Positions 22,037 through 33,404 of a DNA stretch of 64,000 bases are shown here, piece by piece (the stretch's first letter is position 1; every line of letters begins with the position of its first letter). The stretch spans positions 109,962,328 to 110,026,327 of the forward strand of contig CM019064.1 in NCBI GenBank assembly GCA_009667805.1, in the 5' to 3' direction. Made by a program: the position numbers and the translations under genes. This stretch comes from Leptobrachium leishanense. Taxonomy: Eukaryota; Chordata; Amphibia; Anura; Megophryidae. Under the pieces are notes generated by a model. That model ran no database searches. It saw only the letters and a program-made list of their open reading frames with translations, and had not been told where the DNA came from.

Positions 22037-22680
22037 TAGAGGTGTGTACAGCTCAAAAATTTGTTTCATTTTGTTTAAAAATACTTTCATTTGCGTAGAT
22101 TTGTTATGTAATTTTGTTTTGATTCAATTAGAATTTTGGATCACTAAAAAAAAAAACAATAAATCAAATGCTGCTCAATTATTGTTAGATTAGAGTTAAA
22201 CATGAGGGTTAAAAGGCAAGCTAGGGTTAAATATTGAGCTGTCTATTGGCCTGTGCTGCTGAATACTACAGATTCAGCACCACAGCCAATTGACAGGGAT
22301 GGGTGCTTTGTGGAACAGTAAAATTAAACAAGTTTGTTTTCATAATTTCGTTTGTAATTTGGGATTGATACGAATTTCAGGATCGCTACCAAAAAAAGCA
22401 ATAAATCATGCTCTATTATTGGTAGATTAGGGTTAAACATAAGGGTTAAAAGGCAAGCTAGGTTAAATTACTATTTTGCTGCAGCGTGCATAGAGGAATT
22501 GTTCAATTAAAGGTTCTGTTGTGAAACAGTATAACGAATCAATTATGTGCTATACCATTTCTTTTAATTTTGTTTTCGTTTTAATTCGGATGAAGTTGTT
22601 ATTTCGGACGTACTTTGAAGATACAAATTAACAAATTTTCAACAAATTGAGATTCATTACGAAGCGAATGCACACCTCTA
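22037..22680. mobile_element. hAT-type MITE
   Basis: A 644 bp element with ends TAGAGGTGTG and CACACCTCTA and a perfect 8 bp duplication GTTCTCAT (22029-22036, 22681-22688). It contains an internal duplication of ~80 bp (around 22155-22235 and 22397-22470, with GGGTTAAAAGGCAAGCTAGG). No coding capacity. Confidence 0.9.
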
Positions 22681-22734
22681 GTTCTCATATACGCTGCCAG
22701 CCCCTGTGTGATCCACCAAGAACATATACATCTT

Positions 22735-23124
22735 GTAACCCCTTCACCCCCTTTTTTGGTAGGGGGTAATATACTGTAAGAAATATTTGATAATATTCCC
22801 ACTGTATCTGTATTGTAATAACCTATATGGTAGTCAGATTTTACCATCTGCTGGCCAAAAGGAGTTACTACAGCTCTGAACTCCATGAAGGATCATCTAG
22901 GGAGATGTCAGTTAGACACATCCCCAGCTAGTTTTAAAAAGCCTCGGTACTAAACCATTGGGACATGTTCTGAAGCTCAAATGCTAGTGAAATTACTTTG
23001 CAACAAACAAATTTAATTTGCAATGATACAACCTAGCCCCAGATTGTGCCAACACGATTTTGGACTGCTGTGTCTGCTGCTGGTGATGATCATGTAAACA
23101 CGATCATGGTAGTGAAGAGATTAA
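22735..23124 (+). mobile_element. TTAA MITE (CCCCTTCAC family), copy 1
   Basis: Starts GTAACCCCTTCAC (a decayed TTAA) and ends GTGAAGAGATTAA. The interior shares ACTGTAAGAAATATTTG and ATCTGCTGGCCAAA with the inverted copy at 42270-42887. Confidence 0.65.
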
Positions 23125-24239
23125 TCTCTCCACAAGAGGATACCAGCAGAGGCAAACATAGATCTCCAGTTTTACAAGTTGAGTCACTAGCATAGCAGCT
23201 CACTCGTAATAGAGCTGGTAATAGAGAGCCACTAATGATTAACTGCTCATGCTGTTATTTTGCCATTTGTGACTATTTATTACTGATTTTGTTACAATAA
23301 AGGTCATTGTTGGTAAAGCACCTGCTGTATATTCAAGGAGTAATGTGTTTGTTTAAATAAATCCATTTCCTTTAAATGCTAATAATTGTCTAATAGTCAT
23401 AAATGCCAACCATTAAATTGTATGCTGAAATTTTTCAATAAATTGCAGTGCTAATCTCAACATAGCTACATCACTTAATGTATTCATTGGATCTGTAAAA
23501 GGTTATCAGCCCTTTAGTCATTGTAATTACATGTATTTTTTAAGTACAGAATAATTAACAGTGGATTTTTTTAATTTAAATTATCTTGCTGATCTCAATT
23601 ACGGGTCCGGGCTGCAACATATGGGACGTGCTCAGTTACACCAAAGGAGGATCGCCATACATTGGATTACATATTAATTTATATTAGCATTTGGTTGTAT
23701 GTGTACTTCTTTTTACTGTAGTGACCTTCACTGCAGTACACTATAAAGAAATCAATTAAAAAAATATAATATATAATACGTATATGTACATGTAAGCAAT
23801 ATTTCAATCAACGTATAAGGCTTTTGTCACGTTTTCTCCAGTCTCTACCAGGCCTCCTGGTGGTGAGATCATATTATCAGCCCTTATGGTTTTTAGGGTT
23901 AATCCCTTCAGGCTCTCCACCCCTGGAATCTGTGACTGATCTGGCCTGTGATATGGCATTGGCCAGCAGTGCACTTGCTCTCTGGTCCAGTATAGGTCTT
24001 ACCTACTGAGTACCTGCATTTTGTATTGTAATTCTGAAGAACCTGTATCTGATATTCCCTGGGCTGGATTTGCACCTGAGGAGCCTGTAGGCACAGAAAT
24101 GTGGAGCACCCCTACCAACCCCCCCCCCAAACAAAAAAAAGGAAACATGCCAAAAGTACTATTTGCATTTTTGTTTTGAGGCAAAAAAACTGAAACAAAA
24201 TACATTTTAAAAATCTGAACAGTTTTTTCCTGCGCTCAA
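23125..24239. other. Unassigned DNA
   Basis: AT-rich, with no supported gene. 23820-24060 is more GC-balanced and may be a repeat fragment, but I find no termini. Confidence 0.45.
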
Positions 24240-25554
24240 ATCAAAAGAAGAGGCAGAATCTGTTGCCTTAGTTGAGCGAGTTACAGTTACAAGTATTAAT
24301 AAATCGCCAACAAATTCCGTAATGCTGTACAATGGGAAAAGCAGAATAACAAATATACATACATGTTACACAACCAGAACAGATGGAGTGAGGACCCTGC
24401 TCGAGAGCTCACAATCTAAGAGGAGAGGGGTGACACACTAGGTGGGGAAAAATTGGGTATTTGAAGTAACGCGGTGCATGGGCTGAATGGGAAGATGGAG
24501 CAAGAAATGTGCAGTGGGGGATCTTGGAGTGAGCTGATAGGCTTTTCTACAGTAATGTGTCTTCAGAGACTTCTTGAAGGACTGGAGAGACGGGGAGAGT
24601 CTGACGTTGCAGGGGAGGGAGTTCATAGAAAGGGGGCAGCTTGGGAGAAGTCCGGAAGGTGAAAGTTGGGGGTACGAGGAACTAATAGCATCAGGTCATT
24701 GGCAGAGCGAAGTGGTCGGGACAGGATGTACTTGCTAGTAAGGGAGGAGATGTAGTCAGGGGTGTGATTATGGAGAGCTTTGTACATGAGCCCCAATATA
24801 ATGAATTGGATTCTAAAGGAAACAGGGAGCCAGTATAGAGATTGACAGAGAGGTGAGGTGTGAGAGGTACAGGACGTGAGGTGTATGAGTTTGGCACAGG
24901 CGTTCATTACAGACTGCAGAGGGAAAATCTGGGATCTCTTAAATCCAGTGAGAACTTGAAGGAGGTTACAGCAGTCAAGGCTGGAGATAATAAGAGCATT
25001 TTATCAGAGTCTTGATTAAGAAAGGGACGGATGCATGCAATGTTTTTAGGTGGAAGTAGCAGGATTTGGTTAGTGACTGAATGTGAGGAGTAAAGGATAG
25101 ATTGGAGTCCCTGAGAGGTAGAAGTAATGGTTTGTACCATTCACCTGAAGGGAAAGGGAATGGAGGTTTTAGAGGAAGGGTAGATGGAGCAGTATAGTTT
25201 GAGAGGTTGAGATTTAGGAAACGGGAAGTCATCCAGTCGGAGACAGCTGACAGGCAGGCTGTAACACGGTCCAACACTGTGGAGGAGAGAGATCGAGAGA
25301 GTAAAGGTAGATTTGGGCATCATCAGCATAGAGGTGATATTGGAATCCATAGGAAGAGATGAGGTTGCCAAAGAGGCAGTATAGATTGAGAAGAGTAGGG
25401 GACCCAGAACAGAGCCTTGAGGTACCCCAATTGAAAGAGGAACTGGTGGTGAGGAGACACCAGCGAAGGAGACACTGAAGGAGCGAAGAGCGATAGGAAG
25501 AGAACCTGGAGAGAGCGATGTCACTGAAGCCAAGTTGACACAGCATAAAAAGAA
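24240..25554 (-). pseudogene. CR1/L2-like LINE fragment (3' reverse transcriptase)
   Basis: Minus-strand non-LTR retrotransposon, 5'-truncated. From high to low coordinate: [32 protein letters not shown] (catalytic YADD near 25310-25345), SLTKSCYFHLKTLHASVPFL, then SLYWLPVSFRIQFIILGLMY, LRSANDLMLLVPRTPNFHL and the C-terminal SLQSFKKSLKTHY. Frameshifts separate these blocks. The 3' end near 24290-24345 has the ATAAATCGCCAACAAATTCC tail typical of this group. The cut at 25554 coincides with a hAT-like end (AGGGATGGGC). Confidence 0.85.
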
Positions 25555-26582
25555 GGGATGGGCTGCCGGTTCGAGTCGAACATGAGTTTGAATCGAACAT
25601 CAGCCGTTCGAATGTTCGTCAAATTTCGAACTTTTTGCTTTGTTCGCCAAAAGTTCGACCGTTAGTGAAACGCTGTTTGCAAAACAACTACTGAAAGAAA
25701 ATTTCTTGAATTTACACATGACATCAATAAATGAATGATAATAAAAAGGACTGTTACAGAAAAATGAAAAAACGATTTAAAAATAAAAAGAAAATTTGCA
25801 AAACAAATTCCAAAAAATGCTTAAAAGATCCTAAAAAAATCTATAAATAAAGGGACTTTTTACGGCAGAATATAATAATAAACGGTTTATTAGATATTGA
25901 ATTCAAACGGGAATATTTTTAACATTGAAGCCTATTCTGTGGTCTGTTCTGTGGTTTCATTCGACAGATTTATTCAGGTGATTCCCATAGGCTTCAATGT
26001 TAAAAATATTCCCATTTTAATCTAATAAACCGTTCATTATTATATTCTGCAGTAAAAAGTCTCTTTATTTCTAGATTTTGTTAGGATCTTTTCGGCATTT
26101 TTGGGGATTTTTTGTCAATTTTTTTTAAATCTCTTTTTCATTTTTCTGTAACAGCCCTTTTTATTATCATTCATAGGATCTTATATGTAAATTTCCGACA
26201 TTTTCGTTCAGTAGCTTTTTTGCAAACAGCGTTTCAAATTTCAAACTTTCAAGTGTACTGTTTTTTTTTCACCTCATTAGTCTGTGTGTCGGGTTTTTCC
26301 GGTGGCTGCTCTGCGCTGTGATTGGCGGCTAGTCGGGTTTCTCCGGCGTGTTTGGTGGGGGTTAATCCAGCTGTTTTCTGCGGGTTTCGGTGAGTGTTCG
26401 GCGAGTTTTGCAGTGAGTGCTCGTCGGGTTTGCGGCAGGTTTTCCCCGCAGTACGGTGGCCCTGTGGTGCTTGCTGAATACACCGCAGGGTCGCCGAAAT
26501 AGGATCGCCAAAATGCACCGAATTTAAGGGAACGAAAAGTCACCGGATGTACGGTGACTTTTCAATCCTCTTTGCATAACCG
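25555..26582. mobile_element. Foldback/MITE composite with hairpin end
   Basis: Starts with GGGATGGGCTGCCGGTTCGA, like a hAT terminus, followed by TTCGAAC-rich sequence. 25640-25920 and 25960-26250 are inverted copies (TAACATTGAAGCCTAT against ATAGGCTTCAATGTTA). The right third (26270-26582) is homologous to 28930-29250 and 48300-48611 and ends AGTCACCGGATGTACGGTGA then CTCTTTGCATAACC. No transposase. Confidence 0.6.
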
Positions 26583-27338
26583 TTTGTGTAGGAACCACAA
26601 ATTACCATTCACTATGGACTCGGGCATTTACGTACGCAAATTCTGTAGCGCCTGTGCAGAGCAATAGATCGGAGCTGATCATACATGCACAGTTCCGATC
26701 CACCAGCTGCTTCTCTGCAATACAGGTGGTCTCAGAGAGAATGACATTGGCATGCTCTGTGTGTGCTGACATCACTAGTGACATATCTCGTAACTAGCAG
26801 CCAGGAAATTACAAATCATTGCTGCTGGTGTCACTGGGTGGTGTAGAGGAAACTTATTCACTTCACCCAGCGATTTTCTCCAGATCGGAGCAGTAGGGAG
26901 GGGGGAGAATGGGAGAGACTCTACACATCCTGGCCACTTTAAAAAGCTAAAATAGTCAGAATGAGTAGAGTGTTTCTTTAAAGTCGTCACACCCAAAATT
27001 GATTTATCTCAATTTTGCATTGTAATGCATTGAAAAACACTCATTAGCATTTCAAAAGACAATTTTCACACCTTTTTGAAATCCAGATTAATGTGTCCCC
27101 TGTGGAGAAACAAAATAATTCTATTTATGTCTCTCCAAGCACCCTGGGGAGACATAAAACCATTTGCAAATAGCAGCCCTAAACCTCACTGTAACAAAAA
27201 GTTAAACTAGATTATTGCTGCATTATAGCTGCCAGGGATTTGGCTGAAACCAGGGAGAGCTCTGTGGTTACTCACTGCTATACAGTGATAAGATTCAGGG
27301 GGTTATAATGACTGAAAATCCCTGTGCAGTACCGACAC
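26583..27338. other. Unassigned DNA with a possible MITE end
   Basis: A right end like GAGTGTTTCTTTAAAG near 26968-26983 recalls TTAA-type MITE termini of frogs, but no matching left end was found. Confidence 0.35.
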
Positions 27339-27341
27339 AAG

Positions 27342-27995
27342 GGGCTCTATTACATTCTCCGTGCAAATTCGCACTCGCAGCGGAATTTTTTTTGCGTGCA
27401 GCGTTACACGTTACGCGCGTAAATTAACGCTGGTATTACAATCCGAGCGCATTTTTTCATCCGTCGAAAAATATTGTGCGCAAATTAACGTTGCACACAC
27501 AAATCGGTGGGCAGACTGTTTTTTCACGCGATTCAGCCAATCTGAATTAAGAACCACAATTGTCTCCCGTTCAGTTTTTGCGCCTGTCAAAATCAATCTG
27601 CGTATATATGCTGCAGCAATAATAAAAACACGCACATCCTCTCTATTTTATTTTTTGGGTATGTGTAGAATGTCTAACTATACTTTACTGTATTTTTTTT
27701 TTCGTGCTGGTGTATTTGGTTTTGGCCAGAACGTTCAGATTTGCAGTTACCACCAGCTTTTAAAAGACATTAAAATTATGCCTGCAAACGCATTTGCGCT
27801 CACAATGTTAAGTATGGGATGCGCGCACGAACTTGCGCTCGCGCAGGGTTCGCACGGGGTCACTTGCGGTAGACGTTAACGTGCATCGTTTGCGCAAACT
27901 TCGTAATACGACGTTCAGCGTGAAGGGTTTTGCCCCTCGCGTTAATACGTTTTTGCGCACGTGCACATTTCTGCGCGAAGAATGGAATAGTGCCC
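27342..27995. mobile_element. CpG-rich MITE with TGCGC motifs
   Basis: A 654 bp element. Termini GGGCTCTATTACATTCTC and GAATGGAATAGTGCCC are imperfect inverted repeats, flanked by AAG (27339-27341, 27996-27998). The interior is dense in TGCGC/GCGCA words and CpG. A 172-codon open frame on the plus strand lacks any domain and mirrors the repeat structure, so it is not called. Possible Harbinger-type relative by size, 3 bp duplication and composition. Confidence 0.7.
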
Positions 27996-27998
27996 AAG

Positions 27999-28424
27999 AT
28001 GTTTCTATAATCTCCATAAACAGGCATTATGCAACATACAGATAATATTTTTATATTCTTTATTTTTTTGGTATTTTTTTGGAACCTGCATAGCTATTAA
28101 TTTCATTATGATTACTATAAATCCCAGTAAGCAGGAGATATGACAATTTTTATTATTTATCGCTATCACAGTTACTGTATCTAACACAAAGGTATTTTCT
28201 GCCTGTATGATAATAATGCAGACCCTTTTGAAATTGTTTAAGATAAAGGACACAATCTAGAGCTTAGAATCTTACATTTCAACAATATTTCTGTAACGGA
28301 TAAACAAATACATGAAAAATTTTAAATGAGCAAATTAACATTATTTAAATTTAAAAATCTCAGAACAACAATTTCTGTGCGAAACTTCTATTTTACCCTA
28401 TATTTAATTGTTAGCTTTACATCA
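27999..28424. other. Unassigned AT-rich DNA
   Basis: No gene or repeat boundary seen. Confidence 0.5.
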
Positions 28425-29250
28425 AGGAGATCTGAATTGTGACCGAAAGGTAACTGAACAGTGAAATTCAGCGTTCGGTTACCTTTCTTGGCCATTCGGC
28501 TATTCAGAGAGCAGGCAGTTCGCCAAATGTTGGCGAATTGCCTGCACATATCGGTGCCTATTCGTTGCCTGTTTGAGGTCAGTGAAATCCCCATAGAGAA
28601 GCAATGCTTTGTCTATTCAGAGAACAACAAACAGCAGGGAAAAGTTGCTGAATTGCCCTACTGTTCGGTGGTTTCATTCGGCAGGTTTATTCAGGCGAAT
28701 CCCGTAGGCTTCAATGTTAAAAATATTCCTGTTTTAATCCAATATCTAATAAACCGTTGATCATAATATTCTGCAGTAAAAATTCTCTTTATGTATATAT
28801 TTTTTAGGATCTTTTAGGCATTTTTCGGGATGTTTTTTTAATTGGTTTTTCTTTTTCCTGTAACAGTACTTTTTATTATCATTCATTGGATCTTATATGT
28901 AAACATTGTTCTACGTTTCAAACATTCAAGCGTACTTTTTTTCACTCCATTCGTCTGCGTTGTCGGCTTTTTCTGGCGGCTGCTCTGCGATGTGATCAGC
29001 GGCTGCTCGGTTTCTCCATCGTGTTCGGCGAGTTTAATCCAGATGTTTTTGTGGGTTTCGGTGTGCGTTCACTGTGTTTTGTGGTTAGTGTTCGGCGGTT
29101 ATGCGGCGGCTTTTCCCTGCACTACGACGGCAATGTGGTGCTTGTTGAATACACCGCAGGGTCACCGAAATGGGATCGCCAGATCGCACCGAATTGAAGA
29201 GAACGAAAAGTCACCGAACGTGCTTTGAATTTTCGATTCTCTTTGAATAA
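28425..29250. mobile_element. Hairpin-ended MITE family, copy 2
   Basis: Homologous over most of its length to 47712-48611. The left hairpin AAAGGTAACTGAACAGTGAA with GTTCGGTTACCTTT is followed by GGCAGTTCGCCAAATGTTGG. The right end reads TCTCTTTGAATAACCCTG. The left terminal repeat is eroded. Confidence 0.75.
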
Positions 29251-29810
29251 CCCTGTATGTTTCAAATAAACGCGATAACATTTTTTTCAACAAAAATCGC
29301 TTGGTAGATAAGATGGTCAAGGATTAAAAGAGGTAACCTATAGTCCTAAATGTGAAGCGATCTAATACATGATAATAGTATCTGAAATTAATTCTAGTGA
29401 CCAGCTATTCATCATTGTATAAATTTTGTCTTTTTGGTGTATTTCGCAAGCACCAACTCTGTGAATGTCTTTCAGTGGCCTAGCCAGAGCCCAGCTTTAA
29501 ACCAAATCTAACATTTTTTGAGAGACCTAAAAATGTCTTTCCATCGACTGTCCCCACCCAACCTCACAGAGCTTGACAGGATCTGCAAAGATAAATGGCA
29601 TAGACTACCCACGGCCAGGTACGTAAAGCTTGAAGCATCATAACCAAAGATACATGAGACTGTCATAGTGGTACTTCAACTAAGTGCACTACAACTATTG
29701 TAGATTGTGTAGATTTGACATGAAAAAATAATTTTAAGCAATTTTAGCAGAAGACTGCAAGATAAACAATTAAAAATGAAAGGGTCTGAATACATATATA
29801 TATATATATA
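29251..29810. other. Unassigned DNA ending in a (TA)n run
   Basis: No gene supported. 29793-29810 is a TA microsatellite that directly precedes the hammerhead-bearing repeat. Confidence 0.5.
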
Positions 29811-29867
29811 TTCATTGAATTGCTGTGATGTGCAGGTGGCTTCTGCAATAATAAAACACACTGATTA

Positions 29868-30294
29868 GGCTGGGGTCAGACCAGCGCACTTTTAACGTGC
29901 GTTCTGGCGCACATAATTACGGCCGCACTAGCAGCAAATGACGGGCAATGACGGCCAATATACGAAGTACGGTCGCACGAAAGTCCGGCCGCGCAACGCA
30001 AGTGGAAAACGAACGCATTTTTTCGAGAACGCCGAACCGCTAGTACGGACGTACAGAGTGCGCAGCTGCGGCATAGCGGCGTGTTTGCGTGATTAGGAGA
30101 TGTCAGACGCTGCTAATGTCCAGCCTACATAACGTCCAGACGCAAAAAGAGTTTTATTGACGATCCGAAAAAATCACGCACGAAAAATGCGCATCGTATG
30201 ACCGTTTTCGCGCACTCCGTGAAAAAATACGTCAATTCGTTCGGACGCACTTTTTTACGTTCGCGTGTAAAAATGCTTTCGTTTGACCCTAGCC
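29868..30294 (+). mobile_element. Harbinger-type MITE, copy 2
   Basis: A 427 bp element, ends GGCTGGGGTCAGACCAGCGC and TTTGACCCTAGCC, flanked by TTA (29865-29867, 30295-30297). The empty site is preserved in the second repeat copy at 30689-30703 (CACACTTATTATAGT). The interior is CpG-rich. Confidence 0.9.
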
Positions 30295-30405
30295 TTATAG
30301 TGTGGAGGCTTTTTATCTCACTTTTTGTCCTCCACTACAACTGTTGTAGATACTGACTTGCCCTGCGGGTCCCAAGCATCCACTGCAACTGGTCATCATG
30401 CCTAG

Positions 30406-30455
30406 CTCCTAGCTGATGAGGGTCCAACAAACCCGAAATACCGCTGTCCTAGGAG
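30406..30455 (+). ncRNA. Hammerhead ribozyme motif, canonical core
   Basis: Stem I CTCCTAG (30406-30412) pairs perfectly with CTAGGAG (30449-30455). The core CTGATGA (30413-30419) is followed directly by stem II GGGT/ACCC with the loop CCAACAA, then GAAA (30435-30438), a 3 bp stem III (ATA/TGT with one wobble) and the cleavage triplet GTC ending at 30448. This is a type I arrangement with all conserved core bases and no inserted base. Predicted cleavage is between 30448 and 30449, releasing ~400 nt monomers from a tandem transcript. Activity is inferred from the fold. Confidence 0.82.
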
Positions 30456-30749
30456 TGGCTTTGACCAGTTGCATAACCTTATTTCTGCTAGAAAGCCACG
30501 GTGTGGCATGGCATTGATTTTAGGGTTCTGTGTAATAACAGATCCAGGATGCAAAAAAGTGAGACAGATGTCATTCGCATATCCTACCCAGAATTCCTTG
30601 CTGCATATGGGGAATGTGGCACAGGAGCTCTGGAAAGCAATTCATCGAATTGCTGTGATGTGCAAGTGGCTTCTGCAATAATAAACACACTTATTATAGT
30701 GTGGAGGTTTTTTATCCCACTTTTTGTCCTCCACCACAACTGTTGTAGA

Positions 30750-30754
<5 letters not shown>

Positions 30755-30786
<32 letters not shown>

Positions 30787-30908
30787 ATTTTTTTTGAGAA
30801 AGGATTTTACCAGGAAGGATACATTGAGATTTCTCTCGTTTTCAAGTATGTCTTGTGTGGCGAGTATGTACCATTAGGTGTCTTGTCCAAGGATATATAT
30901 ATATATAT
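30755..30908. repeat. TA microsatellite and short repeat fragment
   Basis: (TA)n at 30755-30782, then a T-tract and TACCAGGAAGGATACATTGAGATTTC-like text (30807-30835 area) that resembles a common frog repeat, then a second TA run at 30892-30908. Confidence 0.6.
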
Positions 30909-31898
30909 GTTACGGGTAAAGCCCGAAGTGCAGTTAATCCTAGGATTACCCGGGCCTCATTAGCAAAAGTCCGAAGTGTAATGAGATTTCAAACTTTACC
31001 CGGGTAATCTGCAAAGTATCCAGAGGCCTCTGGGTACCCTGCTTTTCTGCTCTATTTTAACCGGGTAATTCGCACTTTACCCTAGTGTTGCTGGATAAAG
31101 TGTGACGTGCAGCGAAACATCGCACTTCATCCGGGTAATCTGCAAAGTATCCAAACGCCTCTGGGTACTCTGGTTTTCTTGGGTTTTCAGCAGGTTACAG
31201 ATGACTGAATTCCAAGGATTACCCGGATAAAGCTGCAAACTGTTATCTGACCGATAACAAAATAGTGTTTTTTTTTGTTAATTTTTAATGAATTTGTATC
31301 CACGGTCACAAACCACACTAAATAACCATAAGGCTACTCTGTGCATTAATTGTCTGAAAATTAATTTATGACGATAAAGATATTATATAAAGAGTAACCT
31401 GATGGTTATTATGTTTTATAAATGATATATAAGCACATAAGACACATAATAAATATCATGTAACTATTTCACATTGACATAAGAAACATATCCTGTTACT
31501 CTGTATAATCATTATATCTGCAATACATTTTACTGTTGGTCTTTTGCCATTTTCATTGATAATATCCATAGATAATAGCAAAATTCACTGTTACCCAAGC
31601 GGGGTTGGATGCTCTGCAGATTACCCAGGTGAAGCTGTGGATAGACCTCAGATTACCCAAGTGAAGATGTGGATAGTCCTCAGATTACCCGGGTGAAGCT
31701 TCAGACTTGCACATTATCCAGGTAAAGTGCGGATTTTTCAGCTCTTCCAGACTGTTACCCAAGGGAAGTTGGTTACTCCTAAAATTACCCGGGTAAAGTA
31801 CGAAATGTTCATTTTTTTGCAGCTTTACCCAGTGGTTTTGGGTAATGTCAGGATTACCCGGTTAATCCTAGGATTAACCGCATTTATGTACCCGTAAC
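30909..31898. mobile_element. DNA element dense in TTACCCGGGTAA-type motifs
   Basis: A 990 bp element, termini GTTACGGGTA and TACCCGTAAC, with TTAATCCTAGGATTA near both ends. It is embedded in TA repeats, so the duplication cannot be sized. About 15 variants of ATTACCCGGGTRAAG occur, some as the full palindrome (30996, 31786 areas). An internal duplication TAATCTGCAAAGTATCCA occurs near 31008 and 31136. No coding capacity. Superfamily unassigned. Confidence 0.75.
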
Positions 31899-32636
31899 AT
31901 ATATATATATAATATTTTAGGATTTTAAAATTATCACTTAATTTCTGATAAAAATTGAGATAGTCTAAAGATTACATTCTAAAGCATAGTATTTCAGGCA
32001 TGAAAGGACAATGATGTGGAGTTGTATCTAGAATACAAGTTTTAAATAATAATTCCTTATTATTATAGTATCTGTAGTGGGAAAGTGTGTAGAGAGCTTG
32101 TGGGGTGACATGTGGTATAATGTTATACCAAAGTATACTATCATACAAGTTCACAGATGTTATTTAATTTGAAAACAGTGCTTCTGTTCATTCTGTTAGT
32201 TCGCCATGCTGAAGCAGGTGTATTTTGTATTTTATTGTATTATTTTTCATTTGCAATTTTTTTCAGATTTCAGTTGCAACCGCAGCATCTGTTAATAGCT
32301 TCACCCTTATGCATGCCTGTGTTCCTATGAAAAGTAAATCAGAATGACTAGAGACGGGAAGCAAGAATATATATTCCTATTAAATATGTGCTGCTTTTGT
32401 GAAAAAGTTTAGTAAAAATTTTTCAAGGTCTGACGTTTGACTTGCTGCACTTGGATTATGCCATATGTTATTTTACAGAAAGTTCTAAAATGATGACTTT
32501 TAAACATTAGGTAGCAATATCTGAGAGTGAACCAACAATGTGTGAAAACTTGTAAAAGTATTACCAAACAGTACTAACATTTTAACCACATTCCTCAAAG
32601 TATTATCTACATATGTTTTCACATAAATATTTTCAT
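31899..32636. other. Unassigned AT-rich DNA
   Basis: No gene or element boundary supported. Confidence 0.5.
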
Positions 32637-32736
32637 TAACCCCTTCACTATCATGATCTATTTAACTCAATCTTCAAAAGCACCATTAGGTACCTTTAAA
32701 TCAACGTATTCTGAAGAATTTCAAATGGTTACTACT
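32637..32736 (+). mobile_element. TTAA MITE (CCCCTTCAC family), truncated
   Basis: Begins TTAACCCCTTCACTATCATGA and matches the left end of 42270-42887 (TCTTCAAA, ACCAGGTACC-like text), then is cut near 32736. Confidence 0.6.
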
Positions 32737-33404
32737 AGGGATCAGGGCAGCCATCAGAAACCTTACTGCCATCAGAAGCCTTAGTGAACCTCACGATGGG
32801 GCCCCCGACACTCCCTCAACCTCTAACAGCTTTTCTGCCACTTCGAAGAAATAAAAAAGGACATAACATAGCCCCACAGCAATAAAACTCACAGCAATGT
32901 GTGGTGTGTATGAGCGTATGACAGAGCTCCACAGCACTAAAACTCACAGTAATGTGCCATGCATGATGGCCTTTGGGCTTGGCCCTGGGTCTGGGCTGGG
33001 CCCTGGGTCTAGTCTCTGGGTTTGGCCCATGGGGTCTAGGCCCTGGGGTCAGGTCTGGGCCCTGGGTCTGGGCCATGGGCTCAGGGCCCTGGACCCTGGG
33101 GTCTGGGCCCTGGACCCTATGTCTGGGCCCTGGGTTCTGGGCCCTGTGTCTGGTCTGGGCCCTGGGGTCTGGGGTGTGGGCAGGGTAGGTGCAGGCCTGT
33201 GCAGTGGGTAATGGGGTGTCTGGTCACACATTTCAATATTAACATAAATTGGACAGGCTTTCAGCAAAATAATATATTATTTATTCGAAAGCGATCACAT
33301 GACATTAAATAAAAGTATCAGTAAATGGTATCTGTGAGTACCTGAAAAAAGTATCGGTACTTGAACTCTGTCTTAAAAAACTGGTATTGGTGCATCCCTA
33401 CCAG
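32737..33404. mobile_element. hAT-type element fragment with G-rich minisatellite
   Basis: The right end reads AGTATCGGTACTTG and TATTGGTGCATCCCTA (33350-33400), a hAT-type terminus. The left end may be CTAGGGATCAGG at 32738. The middle holds a minisatellite (32970-33190). No transposase. Confidence 0.55.
32970..33190 (+). repeat. GGCCCTGGGTCT minisatellite
   Basis: Imperfect units such as GGGCCCTGGGTCTGGGC repeat for ~220 bp. The plus strand has many GGG runs. Open frames in several phases here are repeat artefacts. Confidence 0.85.

Larger units (their letters stand above)
29811..30754 (+). mobile_element. ~400 bp hammerhead-bearing unit in partial tandem
   Basis: The ~114 bp text starting TTCATTGAATTGCTGTGATG at 29811 recurs at 30641 (TTCATCGAATTGCTGTGATG) and runs to GTTGTAGATACT (end 30754). 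After removing the MITE at 29868-30294 and one TTA, the two copies are 400 bp apart, so this is one full unit plus 0.3 of the next. A hammerhead ribozyme lies within the unit. Both outer edges abut TA microsatellites (29793-29810 and 30755-30782). Head-to-tail ribozyme units are typical of Penelope-like terminal repeats and of retrozyme-type elements. Which of these it is cannot be decided here. Confidence 0.75.

Noticed and set aside
25310..25345. CTGATGA on the minus strand near 25320
   Set aside because: It is part of the YADD-coding sequence of the LINE and has no ribozyme stems.
27361..27879. 172-codon open frame in the CpG-rich MITE
   Set aside because: Lies wholly inside a MITE, and its composition follows TGCGC repeats; no recognisable domain.
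32816..33267. Pro/Gly-rich open frames on both strands
   Set aside because: Produced by the GGCCCTGGGTCT minisatellite.
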